A stretch of 64,000 bases of DNA, taken from contig NZ_LT629705.1 in assembly GCF_900103875.1 (NCBI RefSeq), positions 1,378,501 through 1,442,500 of the forward strand. The letters run 5' to 3'. The notes under the pieces were generated by a model. The model was not told the origin of the DNA, did no database searches, and saw only the letters and a list, made by a program, of their open reading frames with translations. The DNA is from Pseudomonas arsenicoxydans. GTDB taxonomy: Bacteria > Pseudomonadota > Gammaproteobacteria > Pseudomonadales > Pseudomonadaceae. Below, in pieces: positions 16,798 to 25,866 of this stretch (the first letter of the stretch is position 1; each line of letters begins with the position of its first letter). Made by a program: the position numbers and the translations under genes.

Positions 16798-17946
16798 ATG
16801 AGCCTCAATATCTTCTGGTTCCTGCCTACCCACGGTGACGGCCATTACCTTGGCACCGCCGAAGGTGCTCGCGCCGTCGACCACGGTTATCTGCAACAGG
16901 TCGCGCAAGCGGCGGATCGACTGGGCTTCGGCGGGGTACTGATTCCCACCGGCCGCTCGTGCGAAGACTCGTGGCTGGTGGCCGCGTCGCTGATCCCGGT
17001 GACCCAGCGTTTGAAGTTTCTAGTCGCACTGCGCCCCGGGATCATTTCCCCGACGGTGGCCGCACGTCAGGCCGCGACCTTGGATCGTTTGTCGGGAGGT
17101 CGTGCGCTATTCAACCTGGTCACCGGCGGTGATCCGGAAGAATTGGCCGGCGACGGTTTGTTTCTGACTCACGAAGAACGCTATCAAGCCTCGGTGGAAT
17201 TCACCCGCATCTGGCGCCGGGTGCTGGAAGGCGAAACCGTCGATTACGACGGTCAGCACATCAGCGTGAAGGGCGCCAAGTTGCTCTATCCGCCGATTCA
17301 GCAACCACGTCCGCCACTGTATTTCGGCGGCTCGTCGGAAGCGGCGCAAGACCTGGCGGCAGAGCAGGTGGAAATGGTCCTCACTTGGGGCGAACCGCCG
17401 GCCGCCGTTGCCGAGAAGATCGAACAAGTGCGTGCCAAAGCCGCGAAGCTCGGACGCACCGTGCGCTTCGGCATTCGTCTGCATGTGATCGTGCGCGAAA
17501 CCAATGCCGAAGCGTGGCAAGCGGCGGATCGGTTGATCTCGCACCTGGACGACGACACCATCGCTCGCGCCCAGGCTTCTCTGGCGCGCTTCGACTCGGT
17601 CGGCCAGCAACGCATGGCCGCGTTGCATGGCGGCAGCCGTGACAACCTGGAAGTCAGCCCCAACCTGTGGGCCGGGGTCGGCCTGGTACGAGGCGGGGCG
17701 GGTACGGCGCTGGTGGGCGATGGTCCGACCGTGGCCGCTCGCGTGAAGGAATACGCCGACCTGGGCATCGACACCTTCATCTTCTCCGGTTATCCACACC
17801 TGGAAGAATCCTATCGCGTCGCCGAATTGCTGTTCCCGCATTTGGACATCGAACGTCCAGAGCTGCCGAAAAGTGCCGGTTACGTCAGCCCGTTCGGCGA
17901 GATGGTCGCCAACGACATTCTTCCCAAAGCCGCGTCCCAGAGCTGA
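16798..17946 (+). CDS. ssuD: FMNH2-dependent alkanesulfonate monooxygenase
   Basis: 382 residues, bacterial luciferase-like TIM barrel. It cleaves alkanesulfonates to aldehyde and sulfite using FMNH2 from SsuE. Start at 16798 ([20 protein letters not shown]) follows AAGGAGA; upstream in-frame codons overlap only the ssuA tail. [14 protein letters not shown] contains Cys55, equivalent to the conserved Cys54 of the E. coli enzyme. [14 protein letters not shown] and [21 protein letters not shown] are family signatures. ssuC follows after 8 bp. Confidence 0.96.
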   Translation: MSLNIFWFLPTHGDGHYLGTAEGARAVDHGYLQQVAQAADRLGFGGVLIPTGRSCEDSWLVAASLIPVTQRLKFLVALRPGIISPTVAARQAATLDRLSGGRALFNLVTGGDPEELAGDGLFLTHEERYQASVEFTRIWRRVLEGETVDYDGQHISVKGAKLLYPPIQQPRPPLYFGGSSEAAQDLAAEQVEMVLTWGEPPAAVAEKIEQVRAKAAKLGRTVRFGIRLHVIVRETNAEAWQAADRLISHLDDDTIARAQASLARFDSVGQQRMAALHGGSRDNLEVSPNLWAGVGLVRGGAGTALVGDGPTVAARVKEYADLGIDTFIFSGYPHLEESYRVAELLFPHLDIERPELPKSAGYVSPFGEMVANDILPKAASQS

Positions 17947-17954
17947 GGCGCGCC

Positions 17955-18737
17955 ATGAAGAAAATTATCCACAACCTCGCACCTTGGGCGTTGCCGGTGT
18001 TGCTGCTGGCGGTGTGGCAGTTGTCAGTGTCGGCGGGCTGGTTGTCGACACGGATTCTGCCGGCACCCATCGCGGTCATTGAAGCCGGTGTGAGCCTGGT
18101 GCGCAGCGGCGAAATCTGGACGCACTTGGCAATCAGCGGCTGGCGCGCGGCGCTGGGTTTCACCATCGGTGGCAGCATCGGTCTGGTGCTGGGCTTCATC
18201 ACCGGCCTGTCGAAATGGGGCGAGCGCCTGCTCGACAGTTCGGTACAGATGATCCGCAACGTGCCGCACCTGGCGTTGATACCACTGGTGATCCTGTGGT
18301 TCGGCATCGACGAGTCGGCGAAGATTTTTCTGGTGGCGCTGGGCACGTTGTTCCCGATCTACCTGAACACCTATCACGGCATCCGCAACGTTGATCCGGC
18401 GTTGGTGGAAATGTCGCGCAGTTATGGCTTGTCCGGTTTCAGCCTGTTCCGTCAGGTGATCCTGCCGGGTGCGCTGCCGTCGATTCTGGTCGGTGTGCGT
18501 TTCGCCCTTGGCTTCATGTGGCTGACGCTGATCGTGGCAGAGACCATCTCCGCCAGTTCCGGCATCGGCTACCTGGCGATGAATGCGCGGGAGTTCTTGC
18601 AGACTGACGTGGTGGTGCTGGCGATTCTTTTGTATGCGGTGCTCGGCAAACTCGCCGACCTCGCAGCCCGTGGTCTTGAGCGCGTCTGGCTGCGCTGGCA
18701 TCCGGCTTATCAGGTTGCCAAGGGAGGTGCGGCATGA
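17955..18737 (+). CDS. ssuC: Alkanesulfonate ABC transporter permease
   Basis: 260 residues with about six membrane helices, the first at 8–28 ([18 protein letters not shown]). The EAA-type loop that contacts SsuB is [24 protein letters not shown] 17955 is chosen because it begins the first hydrophobic segment; the open frame upstream lies inside ssuD. Its stop overlaps the ssuB start (ATGA), so the two are translationally coupled. Confidence 0.95.
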   Translation: MKKIIHNLAPWALPVLLLAVWQLSVSAGWLSTRILPAPIAVIEAGVSLVRSGEIWTHLAISGWRAALGFTIGGSIGLVLGFITGLSKWGERLLDSSVQMIRNVPHLALIPLVILWFGIDESAKIFLVALGTLFPIYLNTYHGIRNVDPALVEMSRSYGLSGFSLFRQVILPGALPSILVGVRFALGFMWLTLIVAETISASSGIGYLAMNAREFLQTDVVVLAILLYAVLGKLADLAARGLERVWLRWHPAYQVAKGGAA

Positions 18738-19540
18738 CGGCTCAACAACCTCCACGCCTGCTGCGCGGTATTCCGCTGGTGGTGCGCAAACTGCAGAAGA
18801 CGTTTGGTTCGCGGCAGGTCTTGCGCGAGATCGATCTGCACATCCCGGCGGGTCAGTTTGTCGCCGTGGTCGGTCGCAGCGGTTGCGGCAAAAGCACCTT
18901 GCTGCGCTTGCTCGCCGGTCTGGACAAACCCACCGGCGGCGAACTGCTGGCCGGTTCCGCGCCGCTGAGCGATGCGCGGGAAGACACTCGATTGATGTTC
19001 CAGGAAGCACGTCTGCTGCCATGGAAAAAGGTCATCGACAACGTCGGTCTCGGTCTCAAGGGCAACTGGCGGCCGCAAGCGCTGGAAGCGTTGGAGTCGG
19101 TCGGCCTGGCGGATCGTGCCAACGAATGGCCGGCGGCCCTGTCCGGTGGCCAGAAGCAACGAGTGGCCCTGGCCCGCGCGCTGATCCATCAACCGCGCTT
19201 GTTGTTGCTCGACGAGCCACTGGGTGCACTGGATGCCCTGACCCGTATTGAAATGCAGCAACTGATCGAACGGCTCTGGCAGAAGCACGGCTTCACCGTG
19301 TTGCTGGTAACCCACGACGTCAGTGAAGCGGTGGCGATTGCCGATCGGGTGATCCTGATCGAAGAGGGCGAAGTCGGCCTCGACCTGCACGTTGAGCTCC
19401 CGCGCCCTCGCGTGCGCGGCTCTCATCGGCTGGCGGCGCTGGAAACCGAAGTCCTTAATCGCGTGCTGTCGCTGCCCGGCCAGCCGCCGGAACCGGAACC
19501 TGTTTCACCCTTGCCTACGCAACTGCGCTGGGCGCAATAG
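18734..19540 (+). CDS. ssuB: Alkanesulfonate ABC transporter ATPase
   Basis: 268 residues. Walker [13 protein letters not shown]-loop in [10 protein letters not shown], signature [15 protein letters not shown], Walker [13 protein letters not shown] and H-loop VTHDVSEAV are all intact. It powers SsuAC. The C-terminal ~25 residues are proline-rich ([16 protein letters not shown]) and look like an unstructured tail. Confidence 0.96.
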   Translation: MTAQQPPRLLRGIPLVVRKLQKTFGSRQVLREIDLHIPAGQFVAVVGRSGCGKSTLLRLLAGLDKPTGGELLAGSAPLSDAREDTRLMFQEARLLPWKKVIDNVGLGLKGNWRPQALEALESVGLADRANEWPAALSGGQKQRVALARALIHQPRLLLLDEPLGALDALTRIEMQQLIERLWQKHGFTVLLVTHDVSEAVAIADRVILIEEGEVGLDLHVELPRPRVRGSHRLAALETEVLNRVLSLPGQPPEPEPVSPLPTQLRWAQ

Positions 19541-19543
19541 AAG

Positions 19544-19622
19544 CAGCGGCAAGTTGCAAGCTTCAAGCGGCAAGCGGAAGCAATGCGCTTTTACTTGCAG
19601 CTTGTCGCTTGGAGCCTGCAGC
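19544..19622. repeat. Imperfect inverted repeat between ssuB and ssuF
   Basis: The left arm GCAAGTTGCAAGCTTCAAGC continues to 19579 and pairs with the right arm ending at 19622 (GCTTGGAGCCTGCAGC). By eye about 24 of 33 positions match. It is another Pseudomonas-type repeat family (GCAAGCTTCAAGCGGCAAGC core), distinct from the REP pairs. It could form an mRNA stem before ssuF. Confidence 0.65.
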
Positions 19623-19647
19623 TCATTTCGACTCGAGGAGAAATCGC

Positions 19648-19863
19648 ATGACTATCAAAGCCATCAACGTTCGTAACCAGTTCAAAGGCTCGATCAAGGA
19701 AATCGTGCTGGGGGACGTACTGTCGGAAATCGACGTGCAGACCGCTTCCGGCATCGTCACTTCGGTGATTACCACGCGCTCGGTCAAAGAGCTGGAACTT
19801 GTGGTTGGCAGCGAAGTGATCGCCTTCGTGAAATCCACCGAGGTGTCGATCGCCAAGTTGTAA
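19648..19863 (+). CDS. ssuF: TOBE/Mop-type molybdopterin-binding protein SsuF
   Basis: 71 residues, a single TOBE (molbindin) domain: NQFKGSIKEIVLGDVLSEID, TASGIVTSVITTRSVKELEL and KSTEVSIAKL. ATG 19648 follows GAGGAGAAATCGC. In Pseudomonas putida SsuF is needed for growth on sulfonates and sulfate esters, but its exact role is unclear. It is the last gene of the ssu operon, separated from ssuB by a repeat hairpin. Confidence 0.93.
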   Translation: MTIKAINVRNQFKGSIKEIVLGDVLSEIDVQTASGIVTSVITTRSVKELELVVGSEVIAFVKSTEVSIAKL

Positions 19864-19887
19864 GTCAGTCAGTGAGGTCGGCAGTCA

Positions 19888-19995
19888 GATCATTCCCACG
19901 CTCTGCGTGGGAATGCAGCCCGGGACGCTCTGCGTCCCAAAGGCCGAACGCGGAGCGTCCGTAGAGACATTCCCACGCAGAGCGTGGGAACGATC
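19888..19995. repeat. ~105-bp cruciform repeat, copy B
   Basis: The arms start GATCATTCCCACGCTCTGCG and end CGCAGAGCGTGGGAACGATC. Internal palindromes match those of the copy at 14788–14891. Together they bracket ssuE–ssuF. It lies between convergent ssuF and the TetR gene and may serve as terminator for both. Confidence 0.85.
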
Positions 19996-19996
19996 A

Positions 19997-20635
19997 TCAG
20001 GCAGGCATGACGCGCTTGTGTAAGTAGGGTGGCAAGTACAACCCCAGATACGCATCAAACACCCGCATCCCTTCTTCAGCCATGCGCGGCGTGATCTGCC
20101 CGTGCTGCTGCACCGAGCGTGCATAGACCCGATCACCCAACTCCATTGCCAGCGCAAACACGTCAACGTCCCTCGGCAGCTTTGGCAATTCGAAGTGGTG
20201 GTCGAACAGTTTGTGCATCAGGTCGCCCAACTCGATGTCGTGCTGACGGTCGGCCTGGGTGACTTCGGTCAGCCCGTGCTGGGCGAGAATGAGTTGGCGA
20301 GCGGCCGCGTCGTGATCGTAGATGTCGAGCATGCGTTGTTCGACGAGTCGCGACAGGTCGCGCCAGTCTTTGAGCGCGCTGTGATCGATGGGCGCTTGCA
20401 GGCAGGCGCGAAACGCGGCGTGAACGTCGGCGGTCAGCGCTTCAAGCAGCGCCGGGACGCTGGCGAAGAAATGGTAGACGGAGGAGGGCGGTATCTGCGC
20501 GCGTTCGGCGACGCTGTAGATCGACAGACTCGCCACGCCTTCGGCTGCCAGCAGCGTGCGGGCGGCATCGAGTATCGAGTCGATCCGGGCCTGACTGCGT
20601 GCGCGGGGTTTGCGGATGGTGGCGGGGCGCGTCAT
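19997..20635 (-). CDS. TetR-family transcriptional regulator
   Basis: 212 residues. The N-terminal helix-turn-helix is typical (ILDAARTLLAAEGVASLSIY, VAERAQIPPSSVYHFFASVPALL). The C-terminal ~140 residues form a helical ligand/dimer domain of unknown specificity. An Arg/Lys-rich tail precedes the first helix (RPATIRKPRARSQAR). Its neighbours are the ssu operon (convergent) and spuI (same strand, upstream after a gap with its own terminator). Neither is an obvious target. Confidence 0.9.
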   Translation of the reverse strand: MTRPATIRKPRARSQARIDSILDAARTLLAAEGVASLSIYSVAERAQIPPSSVYHFFASVPALLEALTADVHAAFRACLQAPIDHSALKDWRDLSRLVEQRMLDIYDHDAAARQLILAQHGLTEVTQADRQHDIELGDLMHKLFDHHFELPKLPRDVDVFALAMELGDRVYARSVQQHGQITPRMAEEGMRVFDAYLGLYLPPYLHKRVMPA

Positions 20636-20701
20636 TGAAGTCCTCCTGCGGGGCAGCGGGCATTGTACGAGCAGGCATCCATGTTGTCTGCCAGGACGCC
20701 A

Positions 20702-20791
20702 TCGCTAGCAGGCTAGCTCCCACAGGGATTTGCGGTGTATACAGAATTTATGTTCACTGGAGATCAACTGTGGGAGCTAGCCTGCTAGCGA
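20702..20791. repeat. REP-like pair with divergent core
   Basis: Arms TCGCTAGCAGGCTAGCTCCC and GGGAGCTAGCCTGCTAGCGA are perfect inverses. The core differs from the other REPs here (CTAGCAGGCTAG instead of CGGGCAAGCCCG), so it is a separate REP subtype. Confidence 0.85.
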
Positions 20792-20809
20792 TCCGCCGCA
20801 GGCGGCCAT

Positions 20810-20850
20810 AAAAAAACGCCGCAAGCTGTAAGGTTTGCGGCGTTTTTTTT
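20810..20850 (-). terminator. Rho-independent terminator of spuI
   Basis: Stem AAAAACGCCGCAA / TTGCGGCGTTTTT with flanking A- and T-runs. It lies 12 bp beyond the spuI stop on the leftward strand. Confidence 0.92.
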
Positions 20851-20861
20851 ACTGCAACCGC

Positions 20862-22238
20862 TTACACGGTATGCAGGTACCAGTTGTACTCAAGGTCGGA
20901 GATGGAGTGTTCAAACTCTTCCAGCTCGCTTTCCTTACAGGCCACGAAGATATCGATGTATTTAGGATCGATGTACTTGGCCATGACTTCGCTGTCGTCC
21001 AGCTCGCGCAATGCGTCGCGCAGGTTGTTCGGCAGGCTTTGCTCGTTCTGCTCGTAGGAGTTGCCTTCTACGGGTGCACCGGGTTCGATCTTGTTGGTCA
21101 GACCGTGGTGCACGCCTGCCAGGACCGAAGCCATCAGCAGGTACGGGTTCGCGTCGGCGCCGGCCACACGGTGTTCGATGCGCACGGCATCGGCGGCGCC
21201 GGTTGGAACGCGGATCGCTACGGTACGGTTGTCCAGGCCCCAGCACGGCGAGTTCGGCACGTAAAACTGTGCACCGAAACGGCGGTATGAGTTGACGTTC
21301 GGGCAGAGGAAAGCCATCTGCGCCGGCAGGGTCTCGAGCACACCGCCGATCGCGTGACGCAGTGCGGCGTTCTGCTCGGGATCCTCGCTGGCAAAAATGT
21401 TTTTGCCGTCTTTATCAAGAATCGAGATGTGGACGTGCAGACCGTTGCCCGCCTGGCCCGGGTAAGGCTTGGCCATGAAGGTGGTGTCCATTTCATGGTC
21501 GTAGGCGATGTTCTTGATCAGGCGTTTGAGCAGGACCGCGTAGTCGCAGGCCTTGATCGGGTCGGCCACGTGGTGCAGGTTCACTTCGAACTGCGCCGGG
21601 GCACTTTCCTTGACGATCGCGTCGGCAGGGATGCCTTGCTCTTTCGCACCTTCCAGAATGTCCTGGAGGCAATCGACGTATTCGTCGAGGTCGTCGATCA
21701 GGTAAACCTGTGTCGAATGCGGGCGTTTGCCGGACACTGGAGAGCGTGGCGGTTGCGGACGACCGTTCACGTTCTCCTGGTCGATCAGGTAGAACTCCAG
21801 TTCGAACGCGGCACAGATGGTCAGGCCCATTTCGTCGAACTTGCGAACCACATTGGCCAGCACTTCCCGAGGATCGGCGAAGAACGGCTGGCCTTCGAGT
21901 TCGTGCATGGTCATCAACAGTTGCGCGGTAGGGCGCTTCTGCCAAGGCTCGTTGCACAGGGTGTCAGGGATTGGATAGCAGATTCGGTCAGCATCACCGA
22001 TGTCCAGGCCCAGGCCGGTGCTTTCCACCGTCGAGCCATTGATATCCAGAGCAAATAGAGAGGCCGGCAGGTTGATGCCTTTCTCGTAAACCTTGTGGAG
22101 GCTGGTGCGTTCGATGCGCTTGCCGCGCACCACACCATTCATATCCGCAATCAGAAGGTCAACGTACAGAACCTCAGGATGTTCCTTAAGGAACGCGTTC
22201 GCTTCGTTAAGCTGAACGGCACGCGGGGGTACCGACAT
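20862..22238 (-). CDS. spuI: Gamma-glutamylpolyamine synthetase (glutamine synthetase-like)
   Basis: 458 residues, glutamine synthetase fold of the PuuA type. It ligates glutamate to putrescine or another polyamine, using ATP, in the first step of the glutamylated polyamine route. Signatures are DMNGVVRGKRI near the N-terminus, FELEFYLID (metal ligands), VNLHHVADPIKACDYAVLLK and GNGLHVHISILDKDG (ammonia/ATP site). No adenylylation-type C-terminus is seen. By order it matches P. aeruginosa spuI (PA0296), divergent from spuA–spuB. Here the divergent partner spuA is only a remnant. Confidence 0.92.
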   Translation of the reverse strand: MSVPPRAVQLNEANAFLKEHPEVLYVDLLIADMNGVVRGKRIERTSLHKVYEKGINLPASLFALDINGSTVESTGLGLDIGDADRICYPIPDTLCNEPWQKRPTAQLLMTMHELEGQPFFADPREVLANVVRKFDEMGLTICAAFELEFYLIDQENVNGRPQPPRSPVSGKRPHSTQVYLIDDLDEYVDCLQDILEGAKEQGIPADAIVKESAPAQFEVNLHHVADPIKACDYAVLLKRLIKNIAYDHEMDTTFMAKPYPGQAGNGLHVHISILDKDGKNIFASEDPEQNAALRHAIGGVLETLPAQMAFLCPNVNSYRRFGAQFYVPNSPCWGLDNRTVAIRVPTGAADAVRIEHRVAGADANPYLLMASVLAGVHHGLTNKIEPGAPVEGNSYEQNEQSLPNNLRDALRELDDSEVMAKYIDPKYIDIFVACKESELEEFEHSISDLEYNWYLHTV

Positions 22239-22516
22239 GATGCAACACCTTTGTTGTTAAAAATATCAATCATTGATCTCTTCGGATTCCAGTCAACCCG
22301 AACGGCATGCCGAAGTCAAGCGAGGCCTTTTTTGCCCTAAAAAAGCGCCCGTAGAGCTTTTTTGAGGCAATTTGGGGCGTTTTTATGCTGTTCAACGCTT
22401 TGGCGACCGCAGGCTTGAGCGGGCCGTGTTGTATTTTTTACGGGGGTGTTGTGTAAAAAAATGAACAAGGCTAAGCTCGAATCAAACCCATAACAGCAAT
22501 AATACCGGGGTGTTTC
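22239..22516. promoter_or_regulatory. Divergent region between spuI and the spuA remnant
   Basis: 278 bp without a gene. It contains AT-rich tracts (AAAAAGCGCCCG..., TTTTTTACGG, TGTAAAAAAATG), likely carrying promoters in both directions for spuI and spuB. No classical −24/−12 or −35/−10 pair is convincing. Confidence 0.45.
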
Positions 22517-22877
22517 ATGTCTCGCCTGCCGTTAATCGGCGTCGCCATCTGCTCTAGGCAGATCGGTCTGCATGCTTATCACATCAGTGGCGACACTGGC
22601 GCCCATGCCGTGGCCTCGGCGGTCCCGGGCTTCCCGGCAATCCTCCCGATGCTGATGGATGACGTGTCCCCGTCCGATATTCTGGACAGGCGCGATGACA
22701 CCCCCATTACGGTTACTTCATTCAATATAGAACCAATTCACAATAGCGGCTCGGCGATGGCGCAGGGCACCGCTCGTGATTCTGCACGCCTGGCATTTGC
22801 CGCGCGGTTCGAAAAACACGATAGCTTGTCGTAGACACCCATTTCAACGCGACGCCGATGCGTCAAACATCGCCTGA
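22517..22877 (+). pseudogene. spuA: Decayed spuA (gamma-glutamyl-GABA hydrolase) remnant
   Basis: A 105-codon frame from ATG 22517 keeps the start of SpuA/PuuD-type class I amidotransferases: MSRLPLIGVAICSRQIGLHA, then GD, PSDILD and NIEP...GTARD-like stretches, aligning without gaps over about 90 residues. It then stops (TAG at 22832–22834). A second frame at 22842–22877 reads FQRDADASNIA-stop, which I recall as the kind of C-terminal tail these proteins have. The middle ~150 residues, including the catalytic GICRG cysteine region and the His/Glu pair, are absent. It sits exactly where spuA (PA0297) lies between spuI and spuB. The frame is not plausible as a working enzyme; the similarity comes from memory, not a search. 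Confidence 0.7.
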
Positions 22878-22915
22878 CTTGCAAGAGTCAGGAAACTCAA
22901 AGCCTAGAGGCATTT

Positions 22916-24274
22916 ATGAGTCACAACCTCGACCAGCTCACCGATTGGTTGAAAGACCACAAGATCACAGAAGTCGAATGCATGATCGCCGATTTGACCG
23001 GGATCACCCGGGGCAAGATTTCGCCGACCAACAAGTTCATTGCCGAAAAAGGCATGCGTCTGCCCGAGAGCGTTCTGTTGCAGACCGTGACTGGCGACTA
23101 CGTCGAAGACGACATCTATTACGAACTGCTCGACCCGGCCGACATCGACATGATCTGTCGCCCGGATGCGAACGCCGTGTTCCTGGTGCCGTGGGCCATC
23201 GAGCCGACCGCCCAGGTGATCCACGACACCTATGACAAGCAAGGCAACCCGATCGAGCTGTCGCCGCGCAACGTGCTAAAAAAGGTGCTCAAGCTCTATG
23301 CCGACAAGGGCTGGCAGCCGATCGTGGCGCCGGAAATGGAGTTTTACCTGACCAAGCGCAGCGACGACCCGGACTATCCGCTGCAACCGCCGATTGGCCG
23401 TTCAGGTCGTCCGGAAACCGGTCGTCAATCGTTCTCCATTGAAGCGGCGAATGAATTTGATCCGCTGTTCGAAGACGTCTACGACTGGTGCGAATTGCAG
23501 GAGCTGGACCTCGATACGCTGATCCACGAGGACGGCACGGCGCAGATGGAAATCAACTTCCGTCACGGCGACGCCCTGTCCCTGGCCGACCAGATCCTGG
23601 TGTTCAAGCGCACGATGCGTGAAGCCGCGCTCAAGCACGATGTGGCCGCTACCTTCATGGCCAAGCCCATGACCGGCGAACCAGGCAGCGCGATGCACTT
23701 GCACCAGAGCATCATCGACATCGAGACCGGCAAGAACGTCTTCTCCAATGAAGACGGGACCATGAGCCAACTGTTCCTGCACCACATCGGTGGCCTGCAG
23801 AAACTCATCCCCGAGCTGTTGCCGCTGTTCGCACCGAACGTCAACTCGTTCCGCCGCTTCCTGCCGGACACTTCGGCGCCGGTGAACGTGGAGTGGGGCG
23901 AAGAGAACCGTACCGTGGGCCTGCGGGTTCCGGATGCCGGGCCGCAGAACCGTCGGGTGGAAAACCGCCTGCCGGGCGCCGATGCCAACCCGTACCTGGC
24001 GATTGCCGCGAGCCTGCTCTGCGGTTACATCGGCATGGTCGAAGGCCTGAACCCGAGTGCGCCGGTGGTGGGTCGTGGCTATGAACGCCGCAACCTGCGC
24101 CTGCCACTGACCATCGAAGACGCGCTGGAACGCATGGAAAGCAGCGCGACCGTCGAGAAATACCTGGGCAAGAAATTCATCACTGGCTACGTCGCGGTCA
24201 AGCGGGCCGAGCATGAAAACTTCAAGCGCGTGATCAGCTCCTGGGAGCGGGAATTCCTGCTCTTCGCCGTCTGA
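22916..24274 (+). CDS. spuB: Gamma-glutamylpolyamine synthetase (glutamine synthetase-like)
   Basis: 452 residues. Second PuuA-type ligase of the locus, paralogous to spuI. Signatures are DLTGITRGKISPTNKF, PEMEFYLTKRSDDPDYPLQP, DGTAQMEINFRHGDALSLAD and GSAMHLHQSIID. It probably glutamylates a different set of polyamines or diamines from SpuI. It begins 38 bp after the end of the spuA remnant. spuC follows after 58 bp in the same direction, so spuBC are likely co-transcribed. Confidence 0.92.
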   Translation: MSHNLDQLTDWLKDHKITEVECMIADLTGITRGKISPTNKFIAEKGMRLPESVLLQTVTGDYVEDDIYYELLDPADIDMICRPDANAVFLVPWAIEPTAQVIHDTYDKQGNPIELSPRNVLKKVLKLYADKGWQPIVAPEMEFYLTKRSDDPDYPLQPPIGRSGRPETGRQSFSIEAANEFDPLFEDVYDWCELQELDLDTLIHEDGTAQMEINFRHGDALSLADQILVFKRTMREAALKHDVAATFMAKPMTGEPGSAMHLHQSIIDIETGKNVFSNEDGTMSQLFLHHIGGLQKLIPELLPLFAPNVNSFRRFLPDTSAPVNVEWGEENRTVGLRVPDAGPQNRRVENRLPGADANPYLAIAASLLCGYIGMVEGLNPSAPVVGRGYERRNLRLPLTIEDALERMESSATVEKYLGKKFITGYVAVKRAEHENFKRVISSWEREFLLFAV

Positions 24275-24332
24275 TGCGCCGGGCGCCGTGCTGTCGACGG
24301 CGCTTTCACCTGATTTTTTTTAGGAGATTTGT

Positions 24333-25697
24333 ATGACTAGCAACAATCCGCAAACCCGTGAATGGCAGGCCCTGAGCAACGATCACCACCTGGCCCCGTT
24401 CAGCGACTTTAAACAGTTGAAAGAGAAAGGCCCGCGCATCATCACCAATGCCAAGGGGGTTTACCTCTGGGACAGCGAAGGCAACAAGATCCTCGACGGC
24501 ATGGCTGGCCTGTGGTGTGTCGCTATCGGCTACGGTCGCGATGAACTGGCTGATGCTGCCAGCAAACAGATGCGCGAGCTGCCTTACTACAACCTGTTCT
24601 TCCAGACCGCTCACCCGCCTGTGCTGGAACTGGCCAAGGCCATCGCCGACATCGCGCCGGAAGGCATGAACCACGTGTTCTTCACCGGTTCCGGCTCCGA
24701 AGGCAACGACACCATGCTGCGTATGGTTCGTCACTACTGGGCGATCAAGGGCCAGCCGAAGAAGAAAGTCATCATCAGCCGCAAGAACGGTTATCACGGT
24801 TCCACCGTGGCCGGCGCGAGCCTGGGTGGCATGACCTACATGCACGAACAAGGCGACTTGCCGATCCCGGGCATCGTCCACATCGCCCAGCCTTACTGGT
24901 TCGCTGAAGGCGGCGACATGACACCGGAAGAGTTCGGTGTGTGGGCGGCCAATCAGCTGGAAAAGAAAATTCTCGAGATCGGCGTCGACAACGTCGGTGC
25001 CTTTATTGCCGAGCCGATCCAGGGCGCCGGTGGCGTGATCATTCCGCCAGAAACCTACTGGCCGCGCATCAAGGAAATCCTCGCCAAGTACGACATTCTG
25101 TTCGTGGCTGACGAAGTGATCTGTGGTTTCGGCCGCACCGGTGAGTGGTTCGGTACCGATTTCTACGACCTCAAGCCCGACATGATGACCATCGCCAAGG
25201 GCCTGACTTCCGGCTACATCCCGATGGGTGGCCTGATCGTGCGTGACGAAGTGGTCGCGGTGCTCAATGAAGGCGGCGATTTCAACCACGGTTTCACCTA
25301 TTCGGGACACCCGGTGGCCGCTGCAGTGGCGCTGGAAAACATCCGCATTCTGCGCGAAGAAAAAATTATCGAGCGCGTTCATGCTGAAACGGCACCCTAT
25401 TTGCAAAAGCGTCTACGGGAACTGAACGATCACCCGTTGGTGGGGGAAGTGCGTGGGGTGGGCCTGTTGGGGGCCATCGAACTGGTTCAGGACAAAGCCA
25501 CACGCAAGCGTTACGAAGGCCGGGGCGTCGGCATGATTTGCCGCCAGTTCTGCTTCGACAACGGCCTGATCATGCGCGCCGTGGGCGACACCATGATCAT
25601 TGCTCCGCCGCTGGTGATTACACCGGCAGAAATCGATGAGTTGGTGACCAAGGCACGCAAGTGTCTGGACCTGACCCTGAGTGCGTTGCAGGGCTAA
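24333..25697 (+). CDS. spuC: Polyamine/putrescine:pyruvate aminotransferase
   Basis: 454 residues, class III PLP aminotransferase. It transfers an amino group from putrescine (and probably cadaverine or spermidine) to pyruvate. The PLP-binding Lys is K289 in MTIAKGLTSGYIPMGG. The Asp of FVADEVICGFGRTG binds the pyridine nitrogen. Other family stretches are HHLAPFSDF, GMAGLWCV and FTGSGSEGNDTMLR. A TAGGAGATTTGT ribosome site precedes the start. It provides the transaminase branch parallel to the glutamylation branch. Confidence 0.94.
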   Translation: MTSNNPQTREWQALSNDHHLAPFSDFKQLKEKGPRIITNAKGVYLWDSEGNKILDGMAGLWCVAIGYGRDELADAASKQMRELPYYNLFFQTAHPPVLELAKAIADIAPEGMNHVFFTGSGSEGNDTMLRMVRHYWAIKGQPKKKVIISRKNGYHGSTVAGASLGGMTYMHEQGDLPIPGIVHIAQPYWFAEGGDMTPEEFGVWAANQLEKKILEIGVDNVGAFIAEPIQGAGGVIIPPETYWPRIKEILAKYDILFVADEVICGFGRTGEWFGTDFYDLKPDMMTIAKGLTSGYIPMGGLIVRDEVVAVLNEGGDFNHGFTYSGHPVAAAVALENIRILREEKIIERVHAETAPYLQKRLRELNDHPLVGEVRGVGLLGAIELVQDKATRKRYEGRGVGMICRQFCFDNGLIMRAVGDTMIIAPPLVITPAEIDELVTKARKCLDLTLSALQG

Positions 25698-25866
25698 GTG
25701 CTAGGCTCTGGGCGGAGCTCATGAAACTTTCGCTCAGAGCAGTCTAGAAGGGCGGGCTTTCCTTGAAAGACCGCCTCGGATCTTGCCAGACTAGTCGCGG
25801 TTCCAGTTGTCCGGGTTCGGCCGCTGAACAAAGTGGTTCAAAAAAGAAAAATTTGGAGCATTACGA

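Noticed and set aside
22337..22390. Possible riboswitch or terminator with AAAAAAGCGCCC / GGGCG...TTTTT
   Set aside because: The pairing is short and interrupted and does not match a known riboswitch pattern. Left as part of the divergent control region.
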